Below, piece after piece: positions 17,432 through 25,373 of a DNA stretch of 64,000 bases; position 1 is the first letter of the stretch, and each line of letters opens with the position of its first letter. Source of the stretch: Hydrocarboniclastica marina (GTDB lineage: Bacteria > Pseudomonadota > Gammaproteobacteria > Pseudomonadales > Oleiphilaceae). The translations under genes and the position numbers were made by a program. The DNA is taken from contig NZ_CP031093.1 in the NCBI RefSeq assembly GCF_004851605.1, positions 496,001 to 560,000 on the forward strand, in the 5' to 3' direction. Below the pieces are notes generated by a model. That model worked only from the letters and a program-made list of their open reading frames with translations. It was not told the DNA's origin and did no database searches.

Positions 17432-18634
17432 ATGTTCGAACTATCCGATAAAGCCAGCCAGCTGCGGGATAAACTCAACGCTTTTATGGAAGCCCATGTC
17501 TTCCCCAATGAGCATGTCTTCCACGAACAGACCGCCAAAGCGGAAAACCGTTGGGCGCCGCCGCCGATACTTGAAGAACTTAAAGAGAAAGCCAGGGCTG
17601 AAGGCCTGTGGAATCTGTTTCTGCCGGACAGTGAGTTCGGCGCTGGGCTGACCAACTTCGAGTATGCCCATCTGTGCGAGGTCATGGGCAAGTCCCACGT
17701 GGCACCGGAGATTTTCAACTGCTCTGCGCCCGACACCGGCAATATGGAAGTGCTGGCCCGTTATGGCACCGCCGAGCATCAGGAAAAATGGCTCAAGCCG
17801 TTGCTGGCCGGCGAGATCCGTTCGTGCTTCTCCATGACTGAACCCGATGTAGCCTCTTCGGATGCCACCAATATCGCCTGCGAAATCCGGCGCGAGGGTG
17901 ATGAGTACGTGGTCAACGGTCGCAAGTGGTGGTCATCCGGCGCCATGACCACCACCTGCAAGATCGCTATCGTCATGGGCAAAACCGACCCCGCGGCCGA
18001 GAAGCACAAGCAGCAGTCCATGATCCTGGTGCCCCTGGATGCGCCAGGGGTAGAGATCGTGCGGCCATTGCATGTGTTCGGTTACGACCACGCGCCCCAC
18101 GGTCACGCCGAGATCCTTTATAACAACGTCCGCGTTCCCGCCAGCAATCTTCTGCTGGGTGAAGGTCGTGGTTTCGAAATTGCCCAGGGTCGCCTTGGGC
18201 CGGGCCGCATCCACCACTGCATGCGTACTATCGGTGTGGCAGAGCGTGCCCTTGAAGCCCTATGCCGTCGCGTTCACGAGCGTGAGGCGTTCGGCAAGCA
18301 ACTGGTCAAGTACGACTCCCTGCGCAAGCAGATTGCGCGCTCGCGTCTGGAAATCGAACAGGCACGCCTGCTAACACTGAAGGCGGCACACATGATGGAT
18401 ACCGTCGGCAACAAGGTTGCGCGTCAGGAAATCGCCATGATCAAGGTGGTCGCGCCGGAAATGGCCCTCAAAGTCCTGGACCGTGCTATCCAGGCGCACG
18501 GCGCCCTGGGCGTTTGCCAGGACAGCTTCCTCGCAGCGTCCTGGGCCCACATACGTACCCTGCGTCTGGCCGATGGCCCGGATGAAGTGCATCTGGATAC
18601 TATCGCCAAGATCGAGCTGCGCCCCTACGCGTAA
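17432..18634 (+). CDS. ACAD10/11-type acyl-CoA dehydrogenase (LvaC-like)
   Basis: A 400-residue flavin-dependent acyl-CoA dehydrogenase. Stretches such as [41 protein letters not shown] and [11 protein letters not shown] are those of mammalian ACAD10/ACAD11, as I recall the family. Where most ACADs have the catalytic Glu of a (Y/H)EGT motif, this protein reads ADGPDE, as ACAD11 does. ACAD10/11 and the P. putida LvaC protein act on 4-phospho-acyl-CoAs made by an APH-type kinase, and such a kinase is encoded two genes downstream. A strong AAGGAGG site precedes the ATG. The role in 4-hydroxyacyl-CoA breakdown is inference from family and neighbours. Confidence 0.88.
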   Translation: MFELSDKASQLRDKLNAFMEAHVFPNEHVFHEQTAKAENRWAPPPILEELKEKARAEGLWNLFLPDSEFGAGLTNFEYAHLCEVMGKSHVAPEIFNCSAPDTGNMEVLARYGTAEHQEKWLKPLLAGEIRSCFSMTEPDVASSDATNIACEIRREGDEYVVNGRKWWSSGAMTTTCKIAIVMGKTDPAAEKHKQQSMILVPLDAPGVEIVRPLHVFGYDHAPHGHAEILYNNVRVPASNLLLGEGRGFEIAQGRLGPGRIHHCMRTIGVAERALEALCRRVHEREAFGKQLVKYDSLRKQIARSRLEIEQARLLTLKAAHMMDTVGNKVARQEIAMIKVVAPEMALKVLDRAIQAHGALGVCQDSFLAASWAHIRTLRLADGPDEVHLDTIAKIELRPYA

Positions 18635-18690
18635 CGGTTTCCGAGGCCGCTTCCCAGCCTGCGTCCATAGAGCTGGGAGGCCCCTGTTTC

Positions 18691-18730
18691 ACCTGGGGCC
18701 TACAAGGTCCATCTGGGGTCTACAAGGAGA
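18691..18730 (+). repeat. Tandem 20-base direct repeat carrying the ribosome binding site
   Basis: Two adjacent 20-base units, 18691-18710 and 18711-18730, match at 15 of 20 positions and share CTGGGG and CTACAAGG. The second unit holds the AAGGAG ribosome binding site of the SDR at 18736; the first holds a near copy, AAGGTCC, without a start codon. Confidence 0.6.
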
Positions 18731-18735
18731 CGAAC

Positions 18736-19500
18736 ATGAACAATTTATTCGATATGACCGGTAAGGTCGCGCTGATTACCGGTTCAACCAAGGGCATCGG
18801 CCGCTCGATTGCCGAGGAAATGGCCAAAAGCGGTGCCCGGGTGGTGATTTCCAGTCGCAAAGCCGACGCCTGCGAAGCTGTTGCCAACGAGCTGAAAGCC
18901 GACGGTCATGAAGCGCTGGCGATCCCCTGCCATGTCGGCAGAAAAGAAGATCTGCAGAACCTCGTCGACAAGACCCTGGAAACTTGGGGTCGTATCGATG
19001 TGCTGGTCTGCAACGCTGCCACCAATCCGGTTTACGGTCCCACCAGCGAAATCACCGACGACGCCTGGGACAAGATCATGGAAACCAACGTCAAGGGTAC
19101 ATTCTGGCTGTGCAACATGGTCATGCCGCAGATGGCCGAGCGTGGTGAAGGCGCCGTGGTCCTGCTGTCCAGCATCGCCGGTATTCGCGGCAATACCGTG
19201 ATCGGCACCTATGGCGTGTCCAAGGCAGCTGAAGCGGCGCTGGCCCGCAACCTGGCGGTCGAGTGGGGCCCCAAAGGCATCCGCGTCAATTCCATCGCAC
19301 CGGGGCTGGTCAAAACCGATTTTGCCAAGGCACTTTGGGAAGATCCGGTCCGGGTCAAACAGGCCGAAGATAGAACGCCGCTGCGCCGTATTGGCGAGCC
19401 CGTCGATATTGCCGGCATCGCCCTGTTCCTGTCGACGCCGGCAAGCGCCTACGTCACCGGCCAGGTCATCGTTGCGGATGGCGGCGAGACTATCAGCTGA
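18736..19500 (+). CDS. Short-chain dehydrogenase/reductase, second in operon
   Basis: A 254-residue classical SDR with the cofactor motif TGSTKGIG, CNAATNP in the NNAG position, Ser in LLSSIAG and Tyr-x3-Lys in YGVSK, then the common C-terminal YVTGQVIVADGG. It lies between the ACAD10/11-type dehydrogenase and the APH-fold kinase; the kinase ATG is 7 bases after its stop. In the levulinate operon of P. putida an SDR (LvaD) reduces the 4-keto group before phosphorylation, which offers a precedent for its role here. The specific substrate is not known. Confidence 0.92.
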   Translation: MNNLFDMTGKVALITGSTKGIGRSIAEEMAKSGARVVISSRKADACEAVANELKADGHEALAIPCHVGRKEDLQNLVDKTLETWGRIDVLVCNAATNPVYGPTSEITDDAWDKIMETNVKGTFWLCNMVMPQMAERGEGAVVLLSSIAGIRGNTVIGTYGVSKAAEAALARNLAVEWGPKGIRVNSIAPGLVKTDFAKALWEDPVRVKQAEDRTPLRRIGEPVDIAGIALFLSTPASAYVTGQVIVADGGETIS

Positions 19501-19507
19501 GGTTGCC

Positions 19508-20572
19508 ATGAGCCAAGACCCCCAACTTGTAGAGGTCCTGCCGGCGCATCGTTTCGATGAACACGCGCTGGCCGGGTATCTGCGCGAGCATCTGCCCGCG
19601 ATGGGCGATACCTTTGTGGTTCGCCAGTTCCAGGGCGGGCAGTCCAATCCGACCTTTTTGCTTGAAACCGGCGGTCGCCGCTATGTGCTGCGCAAAAAGC
19701 CGCCGGGTAAGGTCCTGCCCTCGGCACATATGGTTGAACGGGAATACAAGGTGATTCGCGCGCTGGCCGAAAATACCCGGCTGCCGGTCCCGCAGACCCA
19801 CGTATTGTGCGAGGACCCCTCGATCATCGGTACCGCCTTTTACGTGATGGATTTCATTCCTGGCCGAATACTCACCCATCCCGCGCTGGAAGCGGTGGAG
19901 CTAAGCGAACGGCGTCCGATCCACCTGGCTGCGGTAGACACTCTGGCCGAGCTACACCGGGTCGACCCCATGGCCATTGGGCTGGATGATTTCGGCAGGC
20001 CCCAGGGTTACGTCGCCCGACAGGTCAAGCGCTGGAGCGGCCAGTACGAGGCGTCCCGCACCGATGATATGCCGGCGATGGACAACCTGATGAACTGGCT
20101 GCCGGAGAACCTTCCGGCTCACGACGAAACCGCTATTGCCCACGGCGACTTTCGCCTGGGCAACCTGTTGTTCGACCCGGACGCGCCCCGTGTTTCGGCC
20201 ATCCTGGACTGGGAGCTGGCGACCCTGGGCCACCCTTTGGCCGATCTCGCCTACTTCTGCCTGCCTTACCACCTGCCCGCGGACCTGAAAGGCATGCGCG
20301 GGCTGATCGGTATTGACCTAAAGGCCCAGGGCATTCCCGACGAAGCCGAGATCCTGGCGCGCTATTGCGAGAAGACCGGACGTAAGTCGGTTGACGACTG
20401 GCATGTGTTCCTGGCTTTTTCACTGTTCCGTCTGGCTGCCATTCTGCAGGGTGTCTACTCCCGGGCATTACAGGGCAACGCCAGCAATGCCGATGCCCTG
20501 GAGGTTGGGCAGCGCGCGGGTGTTCTTGCCGAAGCCGGTTGGCGGATTGCCCGCGAAGGAGCAGGCCAATGA
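19508..20572 (+). CDS. APH-fold kinase homologous to the ACAD10/11 kinase domain (LvaA-like)
   Basis: A 354-residue aminoglycoside-phosphotransferase-fold protein. Its first stretch, FQGGQSNPTFLLE followed by YVLRKKPPGKVLPSAH, and its catalytic loop HGDFRLGNLLFD and metal site ILDWELATLGHPLADLAYF match the N-terminal half of mammalian ACAD11, as I recall it. The catalytic Asp is in HGDFRLGN and the metal-binding Asp in LDWE. In P. putida LvaA the same fold phosphorylates the 4-hydroxyl of 4-hydroxyvaleryl-CoA. The stop overlaps the next ATG (ATGA), so translation of the SurE-family phosphatase is coupled. The acyl-CoA kinase function is inferred from family and context; it is not an antibiotic-resistance gene on this evidence. 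Confidence 0.88.
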   Translation: MSQDPQLVEVLPAHRFDEHALAGYLREHLPAMGDTFVVRQFQGGQSNPTFLLETGGRRYVLRKKPPGKVLPSAHMVEREYKVIRALAENTRLPVPQTHVLCEDPSIIGTAFYVMDFIPGRILTHPALEAVELSERRPIHLAAVDTLAELHRVDPMAIGLDDFGRPQGYVARQVKRWSGQYEASRTDDMPAMDNLMNWLPENLPAHDETAIAHGDFRLGNLLFDPDAPRVSAILDWELATLGHPLADLAYFCLPYHLPADLKGMRGLIGIDLKAQGIPDEAEILARYCEKTGRKSVDDWHVFLAFSLFRLAAILQGVYSRALQGNASNADALEVGQRAGVLAEAGWRIAREGAGQ

Positions 20573-21312
20573 GCGCAAAACCCTTTCGCCGCCTGCTGCT
20601 GACCAACGACGACGGCATCGCAGCACCGGGACTTGCGGTGCTGGAAGAGATCGCCGCGGCCCTGGCTGACGAGGTCTGGGTATTTGCGCCCGAGCACGAT
20701 CGTAGCGGGGCAGGGCAGAGTATTTCCCTTCACGCCCCGTTGCGGGTCTACGGGCAGGGCGAGCGCCGCTATGCGGTATCCGGTACACCGGCGGACTGTG
20801 TCCTGTTTGCCATGGCCGAATGGCTGGCGGACAGCCCGCCGGATCTGGTCCTGTCCGGGGTCAATTGCGGCGCCAACGTCAGCGATTCGGTGCAGTACTC
20901 CGGCACGGTTGGCGCCGTGCTCTGCGCCCAGCACCTCGGCCTGCCGGCGATCAGTCTCAGCCAGGCCTTCCACCAGCGCGACAGTGTGAACTGGGGGCCG
21001 GTCACGCGCCTGGCGCCGGAGCTGATTGTTTCCATTTGGGAGCAAAGCAGGGCTGCCTGCTGCTGGAACGTCAATTTCCCTGACATGCCCGTCGAGCAGA
21101 TACAGGGTAACCGACTGACTACCGAAAGCGTGGGCTCGGCGCCACGCGCCCGCCTGCGACCGGGGCAGGACGGCCGCGGGTTGCCTTACTGGTGGCTGAT
21201 GTTTGAGCGCAACTATTCGGCGGTTACCGGCCCTGAAGAAGACGTGACCGCCCTGCGGGAAGGGTTTGTGTCGGTTGCGCCCATGCGCAACGGCTGCGGC
21301 TGGAAGCCCTGA
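20569..21312 (+). CDS. SurE-family phosphatase in acyl-CoA operon
   Basis: A 247-residue SurE-fold protein. The metal site reads LLLTNDDGIAAPG near the N-terminus, followed by VFAPEHDRSGAGQSIS and LVLSGVNCGANVSDSVQYSGTVGA, all SurE hallmarks. Classical SurE is a nucleoside 5'/3'-monophosphatase encoded next to pcm, nlpD and rpoS; this copy instead overlaps the kinase gene by four bases (ATGA), so it is likely a paralogue with another substrate. A phosphatase coupled to an acyl-CoA kinase could remove dead-end phosphorylated intermediates. That role is speculation; the fold is secure. Confidence 0.87.
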   Translation: MSAKPFRRLLLTNDDGIAAPGLAVLEEIAAALADEVWVFAPEHDRSGAGQSISLHAPLRVYGQGERRYAVSGTPADCVLFAMAEWLADSPPDLVLSGVNCGANVSDSVQYSGTVGAVLCAQHLGLPAISLSQAFHQRDSVNWGPVTRLAPELIVSIWEQSRAACCWNVNFPDMPVEQIQGNRLTTESVGSAPRARLRPGQDGRGLPYWWLMFERNYSAVTGPEEDVTALREGFVSVAPMRNGCGWKP

Positions 21313-21508
21313 GGGTCAAGTTTCCAGAATGATTCGCAGCAACCGTACGCTTGACCGAAAAAGTAGTTAACTAACGAAAAGTGTTCGCCGACACAAGACG
21401 TTCTCTAACAAAAACAGGGCCGATTCCCCATGTCATCAGGGCGGCCCAACCGATAGTGACGTTCGGCTGACAAGCCGGGATGTCCTCCATCAGAGGAGTT
21501 AATGACTC

Positions 21509-23176
21509 ATGTTCGACCGTCATTACGCTGCGTGGCCGGATCACGTGCCGCGTCACCTGACGTTGCCGCAGACCAGCGTGTTTTCAAACCTGGAAGTCTC
21601 GGCGCTGCGTTACCCCAAGCGCAATGCCATCGTCTATTACGACAGCTCGATCACCTACGAAGCCCTGCACAAAGATGCTGAGGCTCTGGCCGGTTACCTG
21701 AAAAATTGCGGCGTCGGTAAGGGTGATCGGGTGCTGCTTTATATGCAGAATGCGCCCCAGTTCATTACGGCCTATTTTGCGATTCTTCGGGCTAACGCTG
21801 TGGTGGTGCCGGTCAACCCGATGAACCGGGCCACTGAGCTGGAGCACTACGTCGCCGACACCAGCGCGACTGTCTGTATCTGTGGACAGGAGCTGGTCGG
21901 GTTCGTCGAACCGCTGCTGGGCGACAAGACGACGTTGCAGAACGTCGTGGTTGCGGCTTATTCCGATGCGCTCAACGTTGAGACTGATCTCGATCTGCCG
22001 GCAGAAGTGCGCGCGCCGCGAGCTGAGCTCTCCCACCCGCAGATGATCGCCTGGAATGATGCACTCAACGCCGGCCACGTCCCCGGTCCGCTGACTGTCG
22101 GCCCCGATGATCTGGCAGTGTTTCCGTACAGCTCGGGCACCACGGGCGCGCCGAAGGGTTGCATGCATACCCACCGCTCGGTGATGGCCACCGCGGTCCA
22201 CGGTGTGGTCTGGACACACAGCACGGTCGAGTCGACTATCCTGGCGACGCTGCCGTATTTTCACGTCACCGGTATGCAATCGGCGATGAATGGGCCGATC
22301 TACAGCGGCGCGACCATTGTCCTGATGACGCGCTGGGATCGTAAGGTCGCGGCTCAGCTGATTCAGAAGTACCGCATAACGCGCTGGGTCAACATTGCCA
22401 CCATGGCGATCGATTTTCTGTCAGCGCCGGATGTGGGCGAGTACGACCTGTCCAGCCTGAACAACATCAGCGGCGGCGGCGCGGCCATGCCCAAGGCCAT
22501 CGAGGCTAAGCTGTACGAGCTGACGGGGCTGCACTATGTGGAAGGCTACGGGCTGTCCGAGACCATCGCTGCGACCCATCTTAATCCTATAACCCGGCCC
22601 AAGGCGCAGTGCCTCGGTATCCCGGTGTTCGACGTCGACTCGCGTATCATCGAGATTGATTCAGGCAAAGAGCTGGGACCCAACGAGGTTGGCGAAATCA
22701 TTACCCATGGGCCGCAGCTGTTCCAAGGGTACTGGAACCGGCCCGAGGAAACTGCACGTTCCTTTATCGAGATCGACGGCAAACAGTTTTTCCGTACGGG
22801 CGACATGGGCTATTACGACGACGAGGGGTACTTTTTCCTGGTTGACCGGGTCAAACGCATGATCAACGCGTCTGGCTTCAAGGTGTGGCCTTCTGAAGTG
22901 GAGAGCCTGATGTATCGGCACCCGGCCATTCGCGAGTGCTGCATCATCTCCTCGCCTCATCCCCGTCGCGGCGAAACCGTGAAGGCTTGTGTGGTGCTCA
23001 AGGACGAAGCCGGTGCCGTAACGGAGGAGGACGTCATCGCCTGGTGCAAAGAAGAGATGGCTGCTTACAAAGTCCCGGCCACTGTTGAGTTTGTCGATGA
23101 GTTACCCCGTTCGCCCACCGGCAAGCTGATGTGGCGTGTACTGCAGGAGCAGGAGTGGAAAAAAGCCGCTTCCTGA
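21509..23176 (+). CDS. AMP-forming acyl-CoA ligase
   Basis: A 555-residue adenylate-forming enzyme. The P-loop-like motif is YSSGTTGAPKGCMHTH, the A5 region is VEGYGLSETIAATH, the hinge region reads FFRTGDMGYYDDEGYFFLVDR, and the catalytic Lys of the C-terminal domain is in RSPTGKLMWR. It converts a carboxylic acid, CoA and ATP to acyl-CoA, AMP and pyrophosphate. It lies 196 bases after the SurE-family gene on the same strand and is therefore the natural entry step for the kinase/ACAD pathway, comparable with LvaE. Substrate chain length cannot be read from sequence. Confidence 0.93.
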   Translation: MFDRHYAAWPDHVPRHLTLPQTSVFSNLEVSALRYPKRNAIVYYDSSITYEALHKDAEALAGYLKNCGVGKGDRVLLYMQNAPQFITAYFAILRANAVVVPVNPMNRATELEHYVADTSATVCICGQELVGFVEPLLGDKTTLQNVVVAAYSDALNVETDLDLPAEVRAPRAELSHPQMIAWNDALNAGHVPGPLTVGPDDLAVFPYSSGTTGAPKGCMHTHRSVMATAVHGVVWTHSTVESTILATLPYFHVTGMQSAMNGPIYSGATIVLMTRWDRKVAAQLIQKYRITRWVNIATMAIDFLSAPDVGEYDLSSLNNISGGGAAMPKAIEAKLYELTGLHYVEGYGLSETIAATHLNPITRPKAQCLGIPVFDVDSRIIEIDSGKELGPNEVGEIITHGPQLFQGYWNRPEETARSFIEIDGKQFFRTGDMGYYDDEGYFFLVDRVKRMINASGFKVWPSEVESLMYRHPAIRECCIISSPHPRRGETVKACVVLKDEAGAVTEEDVIAWCKEEMAAYKVPATVEFVDELPRSPTGKLMWRVLQEQEWKKAAS

Positions 23177-23324
23177 TCTCACGAGTTGTGAAGCCAGGTC
23201 TCCAAGTTATTGCCATGCGATGACCTGAAGGCCTGGTGTTGCGTCATTAATGCCTTTTCGCGCATCGTTTTATTCCCCGCCCAACCTGCCAAAGCTATTT
23301 CGCCCAACAAATAATTATTGTGGC

Positions 23325-23363
23325 TTAGTTTCGCACAGTGAAACTAACTTTCGTGTATTGACA
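23325..23363 (+). promoter_or_regulatory. Composite IclR-like operator and -35 box of the ABC transporter operon
   Basis: Two perfect 8-base inverted arms, TTAGTTTC (23325-23332) and GAAACTAA (23340-23347), are separated by 7 bases. A third half-site, ACTTTCGTG, follows in direct orientation (23347-23355). TTGACA (23358-23363), a perfect -35 box, begins 11 bases after the palindrome; the -10 is poor. Three half-sites, two inverted and one direct, is the arrangement known for the IclR-family regulators PobR and PcaU. Confidence 0.65.
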
Positions 23364-23466
23364 TGGTTTTTGAGCCATGCGACATTGAGTTCATCCTCTG
23401 CCGCGCAGGACGCGGGCGTAGATAGTCTTCTAACACAAAAACAACACAGAGCAGGAGAGGATCGCT

Positions 23467-24330
23467 TTGAACCTATTTTTCCAGCAGGTGCTTAACGGTT
23501 TTACCCTGGGAAGCATTTACGGTCTGGTGGCGCTGGGGCTTACCCTGGTGTACGGCATTCTGCATGTTCCCAACTTCGCACATGGCGCGTTCTACATGGT
23601 GGGCGCGTTTGTCTCTTTCTTCCTTATGTCTGATCTGGGGGTCAACTACTGGCTCGCCATGGTCGGCTCAGCCATTGTGGTGGCGGGCCTTGCAGTACTT
23701 TCAGAGCGACTGGTATTCCACCCTCTGAGACACGCACCGCCCATACACGACAAGATAGCGGCGATCGGTATCCTGCTGTTCCTCGAGGCGTTAGTAACGC
23801 TTTACTGGGGCTCGGATTTCCGCCGGATGCCGACGCCCTATACCGATATCCTGCGCTTCGCTGACCTGACGCTCCCGGCTCAACGGCTGCTGATCATTGT
23901 GGCGGCGTTCTCGCTGATGGCAGCGCTGCATCTGTTCCTGCGCAAGACCATGACCGGCTCAACCATCATTGCGATGGCCCAGAGTCGGGAAGGGGCTTTC
24001 CTGGTGGGCATCGATGCCAATCGCGTAGCCATGCTGACCTTTGCCATCTCTGGTGTGCTGGCCGCGGTTGCAGCGACGCTCTATGCGCCCATCAATCTGG
24101 TCTACCCGGCCATGGGCCACCTGGTCATCATGAAGGCTTTTGTCATCATCATTCTGGGGGGGATGGGCAGCATACCAGGAGCCATTGTCGGCGGGCTGAT
24201 CATCGGCTTCGCTGAAAGCTTCGGCGGCTTCTATATCTCCACAGCGTACAAGGACATCATCGCGTTCGGCTTGCTGGTTGTGATTCTGTCCGTGCGTCCC
24301 AAGGGCCTGTTTCTGAAGGGGGTCAGCTGA
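23467..24330 (+). CDS. Branched-chain-type (HAAT) ABC transporter permease, LivH-like
   Basis: A 287-residue permease with about eight membrane segments. GSIYGLVALGLTLVYGILHVPNFAHGAFYMVGAF is the LivH-family start and ILGGMGSIPGAIVGGLIIGF the conserved cytoplasmic loop that docks the ATPase. Translation starts with TTG at 23467, supported by AGGAGAGG 7 bases upstream and by the family start. It forms the transmembrane pore with the next gene. The five-gene set has the composition of leucine/isoleucine/valine systems, but many relatives carry carboxylates or aromatic acids. Here it sits among acyl-CoA genes, so an organic-acid substrate is likely. Confidence 0.92.
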   Translation: MNLFFQQVLNGFTLGSIYGLVALGLTLVYGILHVPNFAHGAFYMVGAFVSFFLMSDLGVNYWLAMVGSAIVVAGLAVLSERLVFHPLRHAPPIHDKIAAIGILLFLEALVTLYWGSDFRRMPTPYTDILRFADLTLPAQRLLIIVAAFSLMAALHLFLRKTMTGSTIIAMAQSREGAFLVGIDANRVAMLTFAISGVLAAVAATLYAPINLVYPAMGHLVIMKAFVIIILGGMGSIPGAIVGGLIIGFAESFGGFYISTAYKDIIAFGLLVVILSVRPKGLFLKGVS

Positions 24331-25373
24331 TGATGGTACGTCTTGCGAGTCTCTTTACGAGCCCAGCCACCAAATTTGTGTTTCTGGCACTGGCGCTGAT
24401 GTTCCCGTTCTTCGCCAGCAATGAGTACCAGATCTATGTCATGGCAACGGCTTTTATCTGGGCCATTGCCGTTTATGGTATGAACATCATCACTGGCTAC
24501 TGTGGCCAGCTGAACCTGGCCCATGGCGGCTTCTTTGCCATCGGCGCGTACGCCCTTGCCATCCTCACGTCGGACCACGGCTGGGCCTTCTGGCCGGCAT
24601 TTCTCGCTGCCGCAATCGTTACCGCAGTCGTGGGATTTTTCGTGGGCATCGTCTCGTTGAGGCTCAAGGAGCACTACTTCGCCATCTTTACGCTCTGCGT
24701 GGGGTTTATCATCTACCTGCTGGTCGACAAGTGGGAAGAACTCACCCACGGCCCGCTTGGTATCCGCGATATCCCGGCGCCCGGCGGGTTCGGCCTGGTC
24801 GATTTCAGCCAGACTATTCCGCTGTACTACCTGGTGCTGGGTATTCTTGTGATCCTGATCTGGTTCATAGCCCGGCTCTCGAAATCCCTGCTGGGGCGCA
24901 CCTTCCTGGCGATTCGCAACGGTGACGAGCTGGCCCAGTCCCTGGGGATCAACCTGATGCGCAACAAAGTCCTCGCTTTTGTGCTGTCGACGACCTATGC
25001 CGGTATTGCAGGCGCATTGTTTGCGGGAACGGTTCGATTTATTGGTCCGGAAGAGGCCAACATCAACCATACCTTCGACATGATCACCTACCTGTTGGTA
25101 GGCGGTATCGGCACACTGTTCGGACCGCTGGTGGGTACGCTGAGTCTGGTCTGGATTGCCCAGTCCCTGCAGTTCCTTGCGGACTATCGCATGGTCATCT
25201 TCGGGCCGTTGCTGGTACTGCTGGTGATCTTCTTCCCGCGTGGGCTCGTCGGCTCGCTTCTGGGTTGGAAGATGCGCAAGGACATGGAAGCGGCTACCCG
25301 CAAGGGCGCTGGCCGCAATCAGAACGCCGAAGCTGGCGTTAATGATGAAGCGGGGGCCAAGAACAATGCTTAA
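24330..25373 (+). CDS. Branched-chain-type ABC transporter permease, LivM-like
   Basis: A 347-residue membrane protein with about ten helices. NIITGYCGQLNLAHGGFFAIGAYA and VGGIGTLFGPLVGTLSL are LivM hallmarks. Its ATG overlaps the stop of the LivH-like gene (TGATG), and it overlaps the LivG-like gene by 8 bases, so the genes are translationally coupled. After the last helix it has a charged C-terminal tail of about 40 residues rich in Lys, Ala and Asn, longer than usual and partly forced by the overlap with the next gene. It pairs with the LivH-like protein to form the inner-membrane channel. Confidence 0.92.
   Translation: MMVRLASLFTSPATKFVFLALALMFPFFASNEYQIYVMATAFIWAIAVYGMNIITGYCGQLNLAHGGFFAIGAYALAILTSDHGWAFWPAFLAAAIVTAVVGFFVGIVSLRLKEHYFAIFTLCVGFIIYLLVDKWEELTHGPLGIRDIPAPGGFGLVDFSQTIPLYYLVLGILVILIWFIARLSKSLLGRTFLAIRNGDELAQSLGINLMRNKVLAFVLSTTYAGIAGALFAGTVRFIGPEEANINHTFDMITYLLVGGIGTLFGPLVGTLSLVWIAQSLQFLADYRMVIFGPLLVLLVIFFPRGLVGSLLGWKMRKDMEAATRKGAGRNQNAEAGVNDEAGAKNNA

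Noticed and set aside
19508-20572. Aminoglycoside phosphotransferase fold suggesting antibiotic resistance.
   Set aside because: The sequence blocks match the kinase half of ACAD10/11 and the gene lies inside an acyl-CoA operon.
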